Source of the DNA: Solirubrobacterales bacterium
Lineage (GTDB): Bacteria; Actinomycetota; Thermoleophilia; Solirubrobacterales; JACPNS01
Length of the DNA: 64,000 nucleotides
Direction of reading: 5' to 3'
Assembly: GCA_016185345.1 (NCBI GenBank)
Contig: JACPNS010000021.1
Location: 124,001 to 188,000, forward strand
The notes under the pieces were generated by a model. The model was not told the DNA's origin. It saw only the letters and a list, made by a program, of their open reading frames with translations, and did no database searches. Positions 25,501 through 34,660 of this stretch are shown one piece after another (position 1 is the first letter of the stretch; each line of letters begins with the position of its first letter). The position numbers and the translations under genes were made by a program.

Positions 25501-25893
25501 ATGATTCAGTCATCCGGCGAGCGCTACATCGAAGCGCGCTGCGAACAGGTGTGGATGGTCGTCGACGACGAGAACTGTCGTGCGCGCTGGCTCTCGTTCG
25601 CCGATCAGATTGAAGGTGTCACGGTTTACGAACCCTCGACGAGCGTCACCTTCATCACGCAGGAACATCCGAGCCTTGCTCACATGTCGAGCGTCGATTG
25701 CGCGGCCACATTGACGGTCGAGTTGATCCCCGAGGGTGCAGGTACCCGCGTTCGCATTCTCGCCTGTCGCGAGCCGTCCGGCAGACTGCGGGCGATTGCG
25801 ATGAAGTTGACGGCCCAGCGCGCGCTGGATCGCCACATTTCTATTTCGCTCGATCATCTGGCGCAGATGCTGACTGGACGCGCCAACAGCTGA
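25501..25893 (+). CDS. SRPBCC-superfamily (START/polyketide cyclase-like) protein
   Basis: 130 residues. The pattern ERYIEARCEQVWMVVDDENCRARW, a central beta-rich part, and a C-terminal amphipathic helix (ALDRHISISLDHLAQML) fit the SRPBCC fold, which binds small hydrophobic ligands. No catalytic motif or signal peptide is visible. The predicted start is the ATG at 25501, 65 nt after the GGDEF gene. Its end is 6 nt from the convergent M23-like gene. Ligand and role unknown. Confidence 0.65.
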   Translation: MIQSSGERYIEARCEQVWMVVDDENCRARWLSFADQIEGVTVYEPSTSVTFITQEHPSLAHMSSVDCAATLTVELIPEGAGTRVRILACREPSGRLRAIAMKLTAQRALDRHISISLDHLAQMLTGRANS

Positions 25894-25899
25894 ATCCGT

Positions 25900-27114
25900 T
25901 CAGCTGACGAGATCCCAGGCTTTCAATGCTGGATAGGGATCGACTGGCTTGGATCGCCAGATCTCTCCGGTCCACTGCTCGAAGTGCAGAAGGCACGCGC
26001 TTGTTCGTCCGGTGTCGCCGACGGTCCCGATCTGTTGACCCGTATAAATGCGGTCCCCGGCCTTGAATGGCGATGGCCGTGAGAGGTGGAGGTATGCCTG
26101 ATCGCCAACGCCATCGCCATCCGGCGTGATCACGATGTAGTTGCCCGCAGCACCCTGGTTTCCGCTGCGACGCACGATGCCTCCTCGCGCTGCGACGAGC
26201 TTGACGCCGCAGTTGGCGAGCACATCAAACCCTTCATGCCCACGCCCACCGCCGAAGCGTGCTCCGCCCGTGCCGTATGTGTGTCTACCGGCGACCGGGA
26301 AGACGAAGGGGTAGAGATCGAAGGCGTCGCGGCTGTTGTCGATCGGCGCAGCCTGCGAGGCCGCCACACCGCCAGCGCGCACGAGCGTGGTTCGGAATGC
26401 GTAGCGACCGGTCGCCGCATCTTTGTCCTTGGTCTTTCCGTTCCAGAGCACCGAGACGGTCCGACCAGGTGGAGCGGCGAGCTTCCAGCTAGCGACATTG
26501 GCTCGGGTGTCGGTGTTTACAAGATTGATCTCTGCGGACAGGTCGCTCGCACCGGCGGCCTGAAACGAATAGCTCACGAGCCGTTGGGCGCCGAGGAAAA
26601 CCGCGCGCGGCGTGCTGGTTCCGGCTTTCAGCGTCACGCCGGCCAGGCCGGTCGGAACTGACTTCAGATCCGGCGCGCCGATGACCGGCGGGGCGGGAAG
26701 AACGGTAACGCGTGGCCCGGACCTGGCGGCGACGCCGGATTCGCCGATGACCGAGACCGGTCCGCTCTGGGCGCTCAGCGGGACCTTCACGCGGGCAACT
26801 CCCGACGTCGCGCTGATTGCAGAGGCTGCGACATCGTCGCGGGCGCCGGAGGCGCCGACGAAGACAAATTTTGTCGCCTTGTCGAGGTTTTCGCCAGCAA
26901 CGCGAATGACTCCGCCGCCGCGTACGCGGCGCGTTTGCTTCGCTCCGGTGCAGGCCTTCTCGCACGCGATCTTCTTGATCTTCGGCGTCGCGACGAATCC
27001 ACTCCCGCCGGAATCCACGGAGGCGGAGGCTGCCGGCGGGACAAGCAGGAAAACGGCAGCGACAAGCGCAGCGTGACGAAACTTGAGTGGGAGTGTGCGG
27101 GATCGGATCAGCAT
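25900..27114 (-). CDS. Secreted M23-like (LytM/peptidoglycan endopeptidase fold) protein with IPT-like domain
   Basis: 404 residues from the ATG at 27114, which begins a clear signal peptide (MLIRSRTLPLKFRHAALVAAVFL, cut near ASASVD); the longer frame from 27204 would not. An Ig-like IPT/TIG region (about 45-140) precedes a linker and the C-terminal M23 domain. The domain shows GHEGFD (His and Asp zinc ligands) and AYLHLSRPSPFKAGD. The usual H-x-H motif is LLHFEQW, so the first histidine is Leu. Because this position normally carries the catalytic histidine, activity may be lost and the protein could act as a regulator or binder. Confidence 0.75.
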   Translation of the reverse strand: MLIRSRTLPLKFRHAALVAAVFLLVPPAASASVDSGGSGFVATPKIKKIACEKACTGAKQTRRVRGGGVIRVAGENLDKATKFVFVGASGARDDVAASAISATSGVARVKVPLSAQSGPVSVIGESGVAARSGPRVTVLPAPPVIGAPDLKSVPTGLAGVTLKAGTSTPRAVFLGAQRLVSYSFQAAGASDLSAEINLVNTDTRANVASWKLAAPPGRTVSVLWNGKTKDKDAATGRYAFRTTLVRAGGVAASQAAPIDNSRDAFDLYPFVFPVAGRHTYGTGGARFGGGRGHEGFDVLANCGVKLVAARGGIVRRSGNQGAAGNYIVITPDGDGVGDQAYLHLSRPSPFKAGDRIYTGQQIGTVGDTGRTSACLLHFEQWTGEIWRSKPVDPYPALKAWDLVS

Positions 27115-27321
27115 GGGGTCGGTCCAGATCGAGCTCGCGGCTCGAACTCTCGAGCTGCCGCGAAGCGGGCATTGTACGTAATCGGCCCGGCGGATTGCCA
27201 ACAAGCCCCTTCGACCTTCTATTCTTCGCTCACCGCAGTGGGTGCGAGAGTTCGCATGCCGTCAGACTTTTTCAAGCCGTGCTTTTCTTGAGCACCGTTC
27301 CTCCGAAGAGACCAAGACCAA

Positions 27322-27750
27322 ATGTCAAAGACATACGTAGCCACGCCCGAGACCCGCAATCGTGAATGGGTCGTAGTAGACGCCGAGGGACAGACCTTGG
27401 GACGTCTCGCGACGCAGATCGCGGATCAGCTCCGTGGCAAGAACAAGCCGGAGTACACGCCGCACATCGACACCGGCGACTTCGTGGTCGTGATCAACGC
27501 CGAGAAGATCGAGGTCACCGGCAACAAGCTGACCGAGAAGATTTACTACCGCCACACCGGCTACCCCGGTGGACTGCGCAGCCGCACCCTTGAGGAGCAG
27601 CTTGAGCGTCGTCCCGAGGAAGTCATCCGCAAGGCCGTCAAGGGCATGATCCCGCGTACCAAGCTTGGCCGCACGCAGCTGCTCAAGCTGAAGGTCTACG
27701 CCGGCACCGAGCACCCTCACCAGGCCCAGAACCCGAAAGTACTTTCCTAA
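27322..27750 (+). CDS. rplM: 50S ribosomal protein L13
   Basis: 142 residues, matching the length and motifs of bacterial L13 ([47 protein letters not shown]). The ATG at 27322 follows a purine-rich GAAGAGACC. First gene of a long plus-strand run, with rpsI overlapping its stop codon, the usual rplM-rpsI pair. Confidence 0.98.
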   Translation: MSKTYVATPETRNREWVVVDAEGQTLGRLATQIADQLRGKNKPEYTPHIDTGDFVVVINAEKIEVTGNKLTEKIYYRHTGYPGGLRSRTLEEQLERRPEEVIRKAVKGMIPRTKLGRTQLLKLKVYAGTEHPHQAQNPKVLS

Positions 27751-28313
27751 TGACCGAAGAAGCCAAGACTCCAGAGAACGAAGCAGCACCCGTCGAAGAG
27801 GCGCCAGCTGAAGAAGCGACGGCGGAAGAGACTGCCGAAGCTGCTCCTGAAGTGGTCAGGACTAAAGAGACGACCGAGGTCGTCGAAGAGGCCCCGGTCC
27901 CGAACCCGGTTCTGGCCCTCGCTGCCGACGCGCGCTACACAGCGACCGGCAAGCGCAAGACCGCCGTCGCTCGGGTGATCCTCAAGCCGGGTACCGGCGT
28001 GATCACGGTCAACGGCCGTGAGCTCAACGAATACTTCCCACGCCCGACGCTGCAGATGACCGCCAAGGAATCCCTCGAAAAGGTCAACTCAGTCGACAAG
28101 GTCGACGTGATCGCAAAGGTTCACGGCGGCGGCGTCGCCGCTCAGGCTGGCGCAGTGCGCCACGGCATCGCTCGCGCGCTGCTCGAGGCCAACGCAGACC
28201 TCCGCGGCGAGCTCAAACGCGCCGGCTTCCTGACTCGAGACGCTCGTGTCAAGGAGCGCAAGAAGGCGGGCCTCAAGAAGGCCCGTAAGCGTCCGCAGTT
28301 CAGCAAGCGCTAA
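27750..28313 (+). CDS. rpsI: 30S ribosomal protein S9 with acidic N-terminal extension
   Basis: 187 residues. The conserved S9 domain starts near residue 62 ([15 protein letters not shown]) and ends in the typical basic tail [11 protein letters not shown] that reaches the tRNA site. Before it is an extension of about 60 residues, mostly Glu, Ala, Pro and Thr, with no similarity to the core; usual S9 proteins have about 130 residues. The ATG overlaps the rplM stop by 1 nt. Confidence 0.97.
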   Translation: MTEEAKTPENEAAPVEEAPAEEATAEETAEAAPEVVRTKETTEVVEEAPVPNPVLALAADARYTATGKRKTAVARVILKPGTGVITVNGRELNEYFPRPTLQMTAKESLEKVNSVDKVDVIAKVHGGGVAAQAGAVRHGIARALLEANADLRGELKRAGFLTRDARVKERKKAGLKKARKRPQFSKR

Positions 28314-28339
28314 AACCGCGTCTGGCCTCCGGCGCTCGT

Positions 28340-29668
28340 ATGCGCAAGTACTTCGGAACCGACGGCATCCGTGGCGATGCCGCGACTCTGCTGACCGATG
28401 AACTCGTCGAGAAGCTCGGACGCGCTGCTGTGTCCCAACTCGGCGGCGCAGGCACCCGCGTGGCGATCCTGCGCGACACGCGTGAGTCCGGCCCGCGCAT
28501 CGAGCGTGCGCTTGCACGCGGTGCATCTCTCGCTGGCGCCGATGTGAAGCTCGCGGGCGTACTGCCGACGCCGGCTGCCCCCGTGCTGATCGAGCGACTC
28601 GGCTTTGAGCTCGTCGCCGTGGTCAGCGCCTCGCACAACCCTTACGCCGACAACGGCATCAAGTTCTTCGGTGCCGGTGGGCTGAAGCTCACTGACGCGA
28701 TCGAGGCCGAAATCGAGAAGCTGATCGACACGCCGCCGACCGACGTCGATGCGCCTGGCGCAATCAGCGAACTGCATGGCGCGGAGGACGACTACGTCCG
28801 CGCGCTGGCCGAGCGCTTCGCAGATTTGGACCTGACCGGTGTGCGCGTGCTGATCGACACGGCGAACGGCGCCACCTACCTGGCGGCTCCACGCATCCTT
28901 CGGCAGCTTGGCGCCGATGTCACAGTGCTCGCTGATCGCCCTGACGGGACCAACATCAACGATGGCTGCGGGTCAACGCATCTTGATGGCCTCATCGCCG
29001 AGATCCAGCGGGGCGACTACGCCGCTGGCTTCGCGTTTGACGGGGACGGCGACCGCATGCTCGCCGTGGACAGCGAAGGTCGAATCGTGGACGGCGACGA
29101 ATTGATCGCGCTCGCGGCACTGCACCTTCGCGAGGCCGGGCGCCTTCCGGGCAACGGCGTGGCGGTCACCGTGATGACCAACTATGGGTTTCATCAGGCG
29201 ATGAAGGAGGCCGGCATCGAGGTTGAGATCACCGACGTCGGCGACCGTTACGTACTTGAAGCGCTGCTTGAGAAGGACTGGGCGCTCGGCGGCGAGCAGT
29301 CAGGCCATGTGATTGATCGCGGTTTTGTTCCGTCTGGCGACGGCACAGCCAGTGCGCTTCTCACGCTCGAGGCGCTCAGCGCGGGCGGCAGGGCATTGCA
29401 CGATGTGATTCCGATGCAGAAGCTGCCCCAGACGCTCGTGAATGTCCGTGTGACTGACCGATCAGCGATCGCAGGCGCGGACAGCGTCTGGAACGCGGTC
29501 GACGCGGCAAATGCAGACCTTGAAGGGCGAGGCCGGGTTCTGGTCCGTGCCTCGGGCACCGAACCGCTCGTTCGCGTGATGGTTGAGGCTCCGACCGAGG
29601 ACGAGGCCGACGGTGTTTGCGAGCGACTCGTTGGTCTGATTCGCAGCGAACTCGGCCGCACGGACTGA
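28340..29668 (+). CDS. glmM: Phosphoglucosamine mutase
   Basis: Converts glucosamine-6-phosphate to glucosamine-1-phosphate for UDP-GlcNAc and peptidoglycan synthesis. 442 residues with the phosphoserine loop VSASHNPYADNG, the metal loop FDGDGDR, the sugar-binding GEQSGH, and the phosphate-binding RASGTEPLVRV. It is followed 30 nt later by glmS, the preceding enzyme of the pathway. Confidence 0.96.
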   Translation: MRKYFGTDGIRGDAATLLTDELVEKLGRAAVSQLGGAGTRVAILRDTRESGPRIERALARGASLAGADVKLAGVLPTPAAPVLIERLGFELVAVVSASHNPYADNGIKFFGAGGLKLTDAIEAEIEKLIDTPPTDVDAPGAISELHGAEDDYVRALAERFADLDLTGVRVLIDTANGATYLAAPRILRQLGADVTVLADRPDGTNINDGCGSTHLDGLIAEIQRGDYAAGFAFDGDGDRMLAVDSEGRIVDGDELIALAALHLREAGRLPGNGVAVTVMTNYGFHQAMKEAGIEVEITDVGDRYVLEALLEKDWALGGEQSGHVIDRGFVPSGDGTASALLTLEALSAGGRALHDVIPMQKLPQTLVNVRVTDRSAIAGADSVWNAVDAANADLEGRGRVLVRASGTEPLVRVMVEAPTEDEADGVCERLVGLIRSELGRTD

Positions 29669-29685
29669 CCCATGATCGCGCTCCA

Positions 29686-29691
29686 TACACT
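29686..29691 (+). promoter_or_regulatory. Possible -10 box, leaderless glmS
   Basis: TACACT ends 7 nt before the glmS ATG at 29699; no ribosome-binding site is visible. Confidence 0.4.
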
Positions 29692-29698
29692 CACCTGA

Positions 29699-31540
29699 AT
29701 GTGCGGCATCGTCGGATACGTCGGTTTCAGACCGGCCCGTGACCAGCTCGTCAGTGGTCTACAAAAACTTGAGTACCGCGGCTATGACTCCGCCGGTATC
29801 GCTCTCGTGCGTCCTTCCGGCATCCAGTCGATCCGCGCCGTCGGCAATCTCAAGAACCTGAGAGAAGCGATTGACGGCCGCACCTGGAGTGGCCAGTCCG
29901 AGGCGATGACCGGCATCGGCCATACCCGCTGGGCCACCCATGGCGAGGTCACCGAAGAGAACGCGCATCCGCACTCGGACCCGACCGGTCGAGTTCAGAT
30001 CGCGCTCAACGGCATAGTCGAGAACTGGTCGGAGCTGCGCCGTCGCTTCATTGAGCGCGGCGACCGCTTCTCCTCGGACACCGACGCGGAGGTTGTGGCC
30101 CATCTCGTGGCAGACCACTACGACGGCGACCTCATCGAGGCCGTGCGCAGCGCCTTCAACGAGCTGCGCGGTCATTACGCGTTTGTCGCGGTTGCGGCCG
30201 ACGAACCAGATCTGATCGTCGCTGCTCGCCGCGAGTGCCCGCTTGTGGTTGGCGTCGGCGAGGGCGAGTGCTTCGTCGCTTCCGCGATTCCCGCATTCCT
30301 CAAAGAAACCCGTATCACGCAGATGGTCGAGGACGACGAGATCGTCGCGATCCGCGCCAGCGGGACTGAGTTCTTCACGGCCGCTGGCGAGAAGGTCGAA
30401 CGCGCCACCGAAAAGGTCGACTGGGACGAGGAGACCGCCGAGAAGGGTGGCTTCGACACATTCATGCTCAAGGAGATCTACGAGCAGCCCGACGCAGTTG
30501 CCGAGACGATCGCCGATCGCGTGATCGACGACGAGTCGGTCGATCTTGGACCGGACTTTCTTTCCGACGAGGACTTCGCGGCCGCCGATCGCGTTGTGAT
30601 CGTCGCCTGCGGTACGTCCTATCACGCAGGACTGATCGGGCGCTACGTGATCGAGAACTGGGCGCGCGTTCCCGTAGAGATGGACGTCGCCTCCGAGTAC
30701 CGCTATCGCAACCCGGTGCTGCGCGAGAACGACATTGTCATCGGCATCACCCAGTCCGGAGAGACCGCCGACACGCTCGCAGCGATGCGCATGGCCCGTG
30801 AGGCTGGCGCCAAGGTCGTGGCCGTCACCAACATCATGGGTTCACGCGCGACGCGCGATTCAGACGCCGTGCTCTTCACGCGTGCCGGGCTGGAGATCGG
30901 CGTGGCAGCAACCAAAACCTTCGTGTCGCAGGTCGCCGCGATGTATCTGATCGCCCTGAAGCTCGCTGAACTGAAGGGCGAGCTCGGCGCCGATGATCGC
31001 CGCGAGATAATCAGTGAACTGCGCAGATTGCCGCACTATCTCCAGGCGATGATCCCGGGCGACGACGAGCGCGCGCGCAAGATCGCCGAGCACTGGTGGG
31101 ACGCCGACTTTTTTCTCTACCTCGGACGTCACGTCGGACTTGGCGTCGCACTCGAGGGCGCGCTGAAGCTGAAGGAGGTCTCCTACATCCCGACCGATGC
31201 CTACGCCGCCGGCGAGATGAAGCACGGCCCGATCGCCCTGCTCGATGAGCACACGCCGGTCGTTTGTATTGCGACCGATTCGCCGGTCTATGACAAGGTC
31301 GCGTCCAACATCGCCGAGGTCCGCGCGCGCAAGGCCTACGCGATCGCGGTGGCCACCGAGGGCAACGAGAACGTCCACGAATTCACCGACGAGGTGCTCT
31401 ACGTGCCGCGCACCCACTGGTTGCTCCAGCCGCTCCTGGCCGTGGTTCCGTTGCAACTGCTGGCCTACCACATCGCCACGAAGCGAGGACTGAACGTCGA
31501 CCAGCCGCGCAACCTCGCCAAGACCGTCACCGTCGAGTAG
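29699..31540 (+). CDS. glmS: Glutamine--fructose-6-phosphate aminotransferase (isomerizing)
   Basis: Makes glucosamine-6-phosphate from fructose-6-phosphate and glutamine, the committed step to amino sugars. 613 residues: N-terminal glutaminase with nucleophile Cys2 (MCGIVGYVG), then two SIS sugar-isomerase domains (VACGTSYHAGL, GITQSGETADT), and the C-terminal PRNLAKTVTVE. The ATG has no clear ribosome-binding site but TACACT 7 nt before it, so the mRNA may be leaderless. Confidence 0.97.
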   Translation: MCGIVGYVGFRPARDQLVSGLQKLEYRGYDSAGIALVRPSGIQSIRAVGNLKNLREAIDGRTWSGQSEAMTGIGHTRWATHGEVTEENAHPHSDPTGRVQIALNGIVENWSELRRRFIERGDRFSSDTDAEVVAHLVADHYDGDLIEAVRSAFNELRGHYAFVAVAADEPDLIVAARRECPLVVGVGEGECFVASAIPAFLKETRITQMVEDDEIVAIRASGTEFFTAAGEKVERATEKVDWDEETAEKGGFDTFMLKEIYEQPDAVAETIADRVIDDESVDLGPDFLSDEDFAAADRVVIVACGTSYHAGLIGRYVIENWARVPVEMDVASEYRYRNPVLRENDIVIGITQSGETADTLAAMRMAREAGAKVVAVTNIMGSRATRDSDAVLFTRAGLEIGVAATKTFVSQVAAMYLIALKLAELKGELGADDRREIISELRRLPHYLQAMIPGDDERARKIAEHWWDADFFLYLGRHVGLGVALEGALKLKEVSYIPTDAYAAGEMKHGPIALLDEHTPVVCIATDSPVYDKVASNIAEVRARKAYAIAVATEGNENVHEFTDEVLYVPRTHWLLQPLLAVVPLQLLAYHIATKRGLNVDQPRNLAKTVTVE

Positions 31541-31558
31541 TCCGACGACTGTGGCCAA

Positions 31559-31564
31559 TAGTCT
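31559..31564 (+). promoter_or_regulatory. Possible -10 box, leaderless acpS
   Basis: TAGTCT ends 6 nt before the ATG at 31571. Confidence 0.4.
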
Positions 31565-31570
31565 GGCCGG

Positions 31571-31939
31571 ATGATTGGAGTCGGCATAGATCTGCTCGAA
31601 ATCGACCGCATGGAGGAGGCGCTCGCGCGTCGTCCGCGGCTCGCCGAGCGGATTTTCACCAGCGAGGAGCGCGCCTACGCCGAGCGGCACAGGCGGCCGG
31701 CGCAGCACTTCGCCGCCCGTTTTTGCGCCAAGGAGTCGGTGGCGAAGGCACTGAGCCTGCGGGCGTGGGCGTTCCGCGAGATTGAGGTCGTCGCGACTGG
31801 TGCGGCACCGCGTGTCCGCCTGACCGGACGCGCCGCAGAGGCCGCCGAAGCGCTCGGCGCGGAGATCCGAATTTCGCTCACGCACTGCAACCTGACCGCA
31901 GGCGCGGTTGCGATCGCTTCGGTTGCCCGGGAGCGCTGA
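31571..31939 (+). CDS. acpS: Holo-ACP synthase
   Basis: Transfers 4'-phosphopantetheine from CoA to the serine of ACP. 122 residues with the start GVGIDLLEIDRM, the metal-binding FCAKESVAKAL helix and the C-terminal RISLTHCNLTAGAVAIA. It serves the ACP encoded at 3379. One-nucleotide overlap with nnr (TGATG), a frequent pairing. Confidence 0.95.
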   Translation: MIGVGIDLLEIDRMEEALARRPRLAERIFTSEERAYAERHRRPAQHFAARFCAKESVAKALSLRAWAFREIEVVATGAAPRVRLTGRAAEAAEALGAEIRISLTHCNLTAGAVAIASVARER

Positions 31940-33489
31940 TGATGCCTTACACGACGATTCCCCGCTGGGCCGATCCGCTCTACGACGCCGACGCCATGCG
32001 CGCCGCCGACGCCTGGGCGATCGATCACGAGAAGATCCCGTCGCTCGATCTGATGGAGCTGGCCGGTCAGGCGATCGCGCGCGCGGCGCTGGAGCCCGCG
32101 CCCGAGGGTCCGATCCTGATCATCTGTGGCAAGGGCAACAACGGTGGTGACGGCCTGGTCGCCGCTCGGCTGCTGCGCGAGAATCGCGACAGGCTCGGTG
32201 ACAAGCAGGTCGCCGTGATGCTGCTTGGAGACCCGGCCGAGTTGTCGCCCGATGCGAACGCAAATCTTCAGCGACTCCCGGGCGATCCGCCGCACGCTTT
32301 CGACGCGGGGCTGATTTCGCAGGCAGGCGTGATCGTGGACGCGATGCTCGGTACCGGGGCAAAAGGCGCTCCGACCGGAGTGATCGCTGAGGCCGTAACG
32401 GCGATCAACCGGCGGTCCTCCGTGGCGCGTGTTATCGCTGTGGACAATCCGACGGGCGTCAATGCCTCTACTGGTCAGGTCGAAGGCGACGGCGTCTACG
32501 CCGAGTTGACGATCAGCCTGCATGCGCCGAAGGTCGGGCAGTTTGTTGCCCCCGGCGTGTTTCTCTGCGGAGAGGTTCGCGTCGCCGACATCGGTATCCC
32601 GCCCGAGGCATTTGATGGCGCAGGCGCAGAGCCGGCCGCCGGCACGATCGGGCCCAGAGTCCTCAGGCTGGCGCCGCGCCGCGACGACGCGAGTAGCAAG
32701 TTCAGCTCCGGCGTGCTCGGCGTGGTGGGTGGATCGACTGGTTTGACTGGCGCGCCCTGCATGTCTGCGATGGCCGGTCAGCGCACGGGGGCGGGGTACG
32801 TGACGGTCTACGTGCCGCGCAGCCTGAACTTGATCTTCGAGCAACGGCTGCTCGAGGCGATGTCCGTCCCGCTTGATGACGATGACGGCGCGCTACTTGA
32901 CAGCTCGCTTGACGACCTGGCCGAACGCAGCGAGCGCTGCGATGCGCTGGTGGTCGGTCCGGGAATCGGTCGGGCAGACTCAACCGGTCGCCTCGTGGCG
33001 GGCCTGCTCGCGCGCAGCACCAAGCCTGTGCTGCTTGACGCAGACGGGCTGTTTCCGTTTTCCGGCGCGATCGAGCAGCTCAAGCGCGAGGCTCCTTTGC
33101 TGATCACGCCGCACAGCGGTGAGCTCGCACGGTTGCTGGGTGTTTCGAGCGACGACGTCGACGGCGCTCGCGTTGCGCACGCGCAGGAGGCCGCCGATCG
33201 TAGCGGCGCGGTAGTGATCTTGAAGGGCTCCGACACGGTCGTAGCCGCACCGGGGATGGCGCCGCTCTTGAACACGCTGAAGGCCCCGGGTCTTGCCACG
33301 GCAGGAACCGGCGACGTGCTCTCTGGCATTGCGGGCGCGTACCTCGCCAAAGGGCTTGGCGCTCGCGAGGCGGCGGCCGCAGCGGTGTACGCGCATGCGC
33401 TTGCCGGTCGCGAGGCGTCCGAGCGCCACGGCGCCGAACACATGATCGCGAGCGACGTGATTTCGCTCTTGCCGACCGTGCTTGCGTAA
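31939..33489 (+). CDS. nnr: Bifunctional NAD(P)H-hydrate epimerase/dehydratase
   Basis: Repairs hydrated NADH and NADPH: the N-terminal half epimerises and the C-terminal half dehydrates with ADP or ATP. 516 residues. The N-terminal YjeF_N domain has CGKGNNGGDG and VDNPTGVNASTG; the C-terminal ribokinase-like domain has GVVGGSTGLTGAP, TPHSGELARLLG and TAGTGDVLSGIAGAYLA. Starts at 31939 (or the next ATG). Fused form is the usual one in bacteria. Confidence 0.95.
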   Translation: MMPYTTIPRWADPLYDADAMRAADAWAIDHEKIPSLDLMELAGQAIARAALEPAPEGPILIICGKGNNGGDGLVAARLLRENRDRLGDKQVAVMLLGDPAELSPDANANLQRLPGDPPHAFDAGLISQAGVIVDAMLGTGAKGAPTGVIAEAVTAINRRSSVARVIAVDNPTGVNASTGQVEGDGVYAELTISLHAPKVGQFVAPGVFLCGEVRVADIGIPPEAFDGAGAEPAAGTIGPRVLRLAPRRDDASSKFSSGVLGVVGGSTGLTGAPCMSAMAGQRTGAGYVTVYVPRSLNLIFEQRLLEAMSVPLDDDDGALLDSSLDDLAERSERCDALVVGPGIGRADSTGRLVAGLLARSTKPVLLDADGLFPFSGAIEQLKREAPLLITPHSGELARLLGVSSDDVDGARVAHAQEAADRSGAVVILKGSDTVVAAPGMAPLLNTLKAPGLATAGTGDVLSGIAGAYLAKGLGAREAAAAAVYAHALAGREASERHGAEHMIASDVISLLPTVLA

Positions 33490-33492
33490 GGT
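33487..33492 (+). promoter_or_regulatory. Possible -10 box, leaderless alr
   Basis: TAAGGT, including the nnr stop codon, ends 6 nt before the GTG at 33499. Overlap with a stop codon weakens the case. Confidence 0.3.
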
Positions 33493-33498
33493 AAAAGC

Positions 33499-34650
33499 GT
33501 GGCTACTTCGGACGTAGAGAAGACGACGCTCCGCCGCTCGGTGGCGCAGGTGGACCTCGACGCGATCTCAAAGAACGTCGAGTTCCTGCGTGCGCAGTTG
33601 ACGGGCGGCTCCAAGTTATGCGCTGTCGTGAAGGCCGACGGCTACGGGCATGGCTGCGCGCAGGTCGCGCAGGCCGCCGTGCGCGGCGGCGCGAGGCGTC
33701 TCGCCGTCGTCACGGTCGAGGAGGCCGCGCTGGTCGCAAACCTCGAGCTTGGCGTTCCCGTGATTCTGCTTGCGCCGATCAACGACGACGAGATCGTTGC
33801 CGCGGCCGCAACGGGAGCCGAGCTAACCGTATGGAACACCGCGCAGGTTGAATCGGCCGCGCGCGCCGCAGGCTTGCTCGGTCGCGACACAAAACTTCAC
33901 GTGAAGCTCGACAGCGGAATGGCTCGCTTCGGCGCGCGAGGCAGCGACGAAGCGCTGCAAGCGATTGCGACTGCGGACCAGATGGCGCGAGTCGAGCCCG
34001 TCGCGGTCTGGACCCACTTCGCCACCGCCGACGAACCCGGCGACGACTACTTCCCGCACCAGCTTGAGCGGTTCACGGCGTTCGTCGAGGCAGCCCGAGA
34101 ACTCCGACCGGAGCTACTGGCCCACGCCGCCAACAGCGCCGCGCTTCTGCGCGATCCGGCCAGCCACTTCGATTTCGCGCGCGCGGGCATCGCAATCTAC
34201 GGACTCGATCCCTTCGGCGGCGACGCGGTTGCCACCGGGCTCGCTCCAGCACTCAGCCTGCACTCCTACATCGCATCCGTGCGCGAGGTCGGCGCTGGCG
34301 AGTCGGTTGGGTACGGACGACGATTCATCGCCGAGTCCGACACCCGCATCGCCACTATCCCGATCGGATACGGAGACGGCTGGCGCCGGATCCTCTCCAA
34401 CAACAGCGACGTCCTGATCGCCGGCAAGCGCTACCCACAGCGCGGCACGGTCAGCATGGACAGCATCATGGTCGAGCTTGGCGCAGGCAGCACGATCGAT
34501 CCCGGAACGCCCGTCGTTCTGATCGGTCGCGACGGGCTCGAGGCAATCAGCGCCGAAGAGGTCGCCGAGCGCGCCCAGACGATCAACTACGAGATCACCT
34601 GTGGCCTCACGGCCCGTACCGCCCGCGACTATTGTCGCGACGGCGACTGA
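33499..34650 (+). CDS. alr: Alanine racemase
   Basis: PLP enzyme making D-alanine for peptidoglycan. 383 residues with the PLP lysine in CAVVKADGYGHG and the barrel strands typical of the family (HVKLDSGMARFG, ARAGIAIYG), then the C-terminal beta domain with SMDSIMVELG. Starts with GTG at 33499, 9 nt after nnr. Confidence 0.95.
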   Translation: MATSDVEKTTLRRSVAQVDLDAISKNVEFLRAQLTGGSKLCAVVKADGYGHGCAQVAQAAVRGGARRLAVVTVEEAALVANLELGVPVILLAPINDDEIVAAAATGAELTVWNTAQVESAARAAGLLGRDTKLHVKLDSGMARFGARGSDEALQAIATADQMARVEPVAVWTHFATADEPGDDYFPHQLERFTAFVEAARELRPELLAHAANSAALLRDPASHFDFARAGIAIYGLDPFGGDAVATGLAPALSLHSYIASVREVGAGESVGYGRRFIAESDTRIATIPIGYGDGWRRILSNNSDVLIAGKRYPQRGTVSMDSIMVELGAGSTIDPGTPVVLIGRDGLEAISAEEVAERAQTINYEITCGLTARTARDYCRDGD

Positions 34651-34660
34651 GGTTCTGGAC

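Noticed and set aside
32808-33614. Minus-strand ORF over the nnr/alr junction
   Set aside because: Spans two real genes on the other strand and has shadow-type composition.
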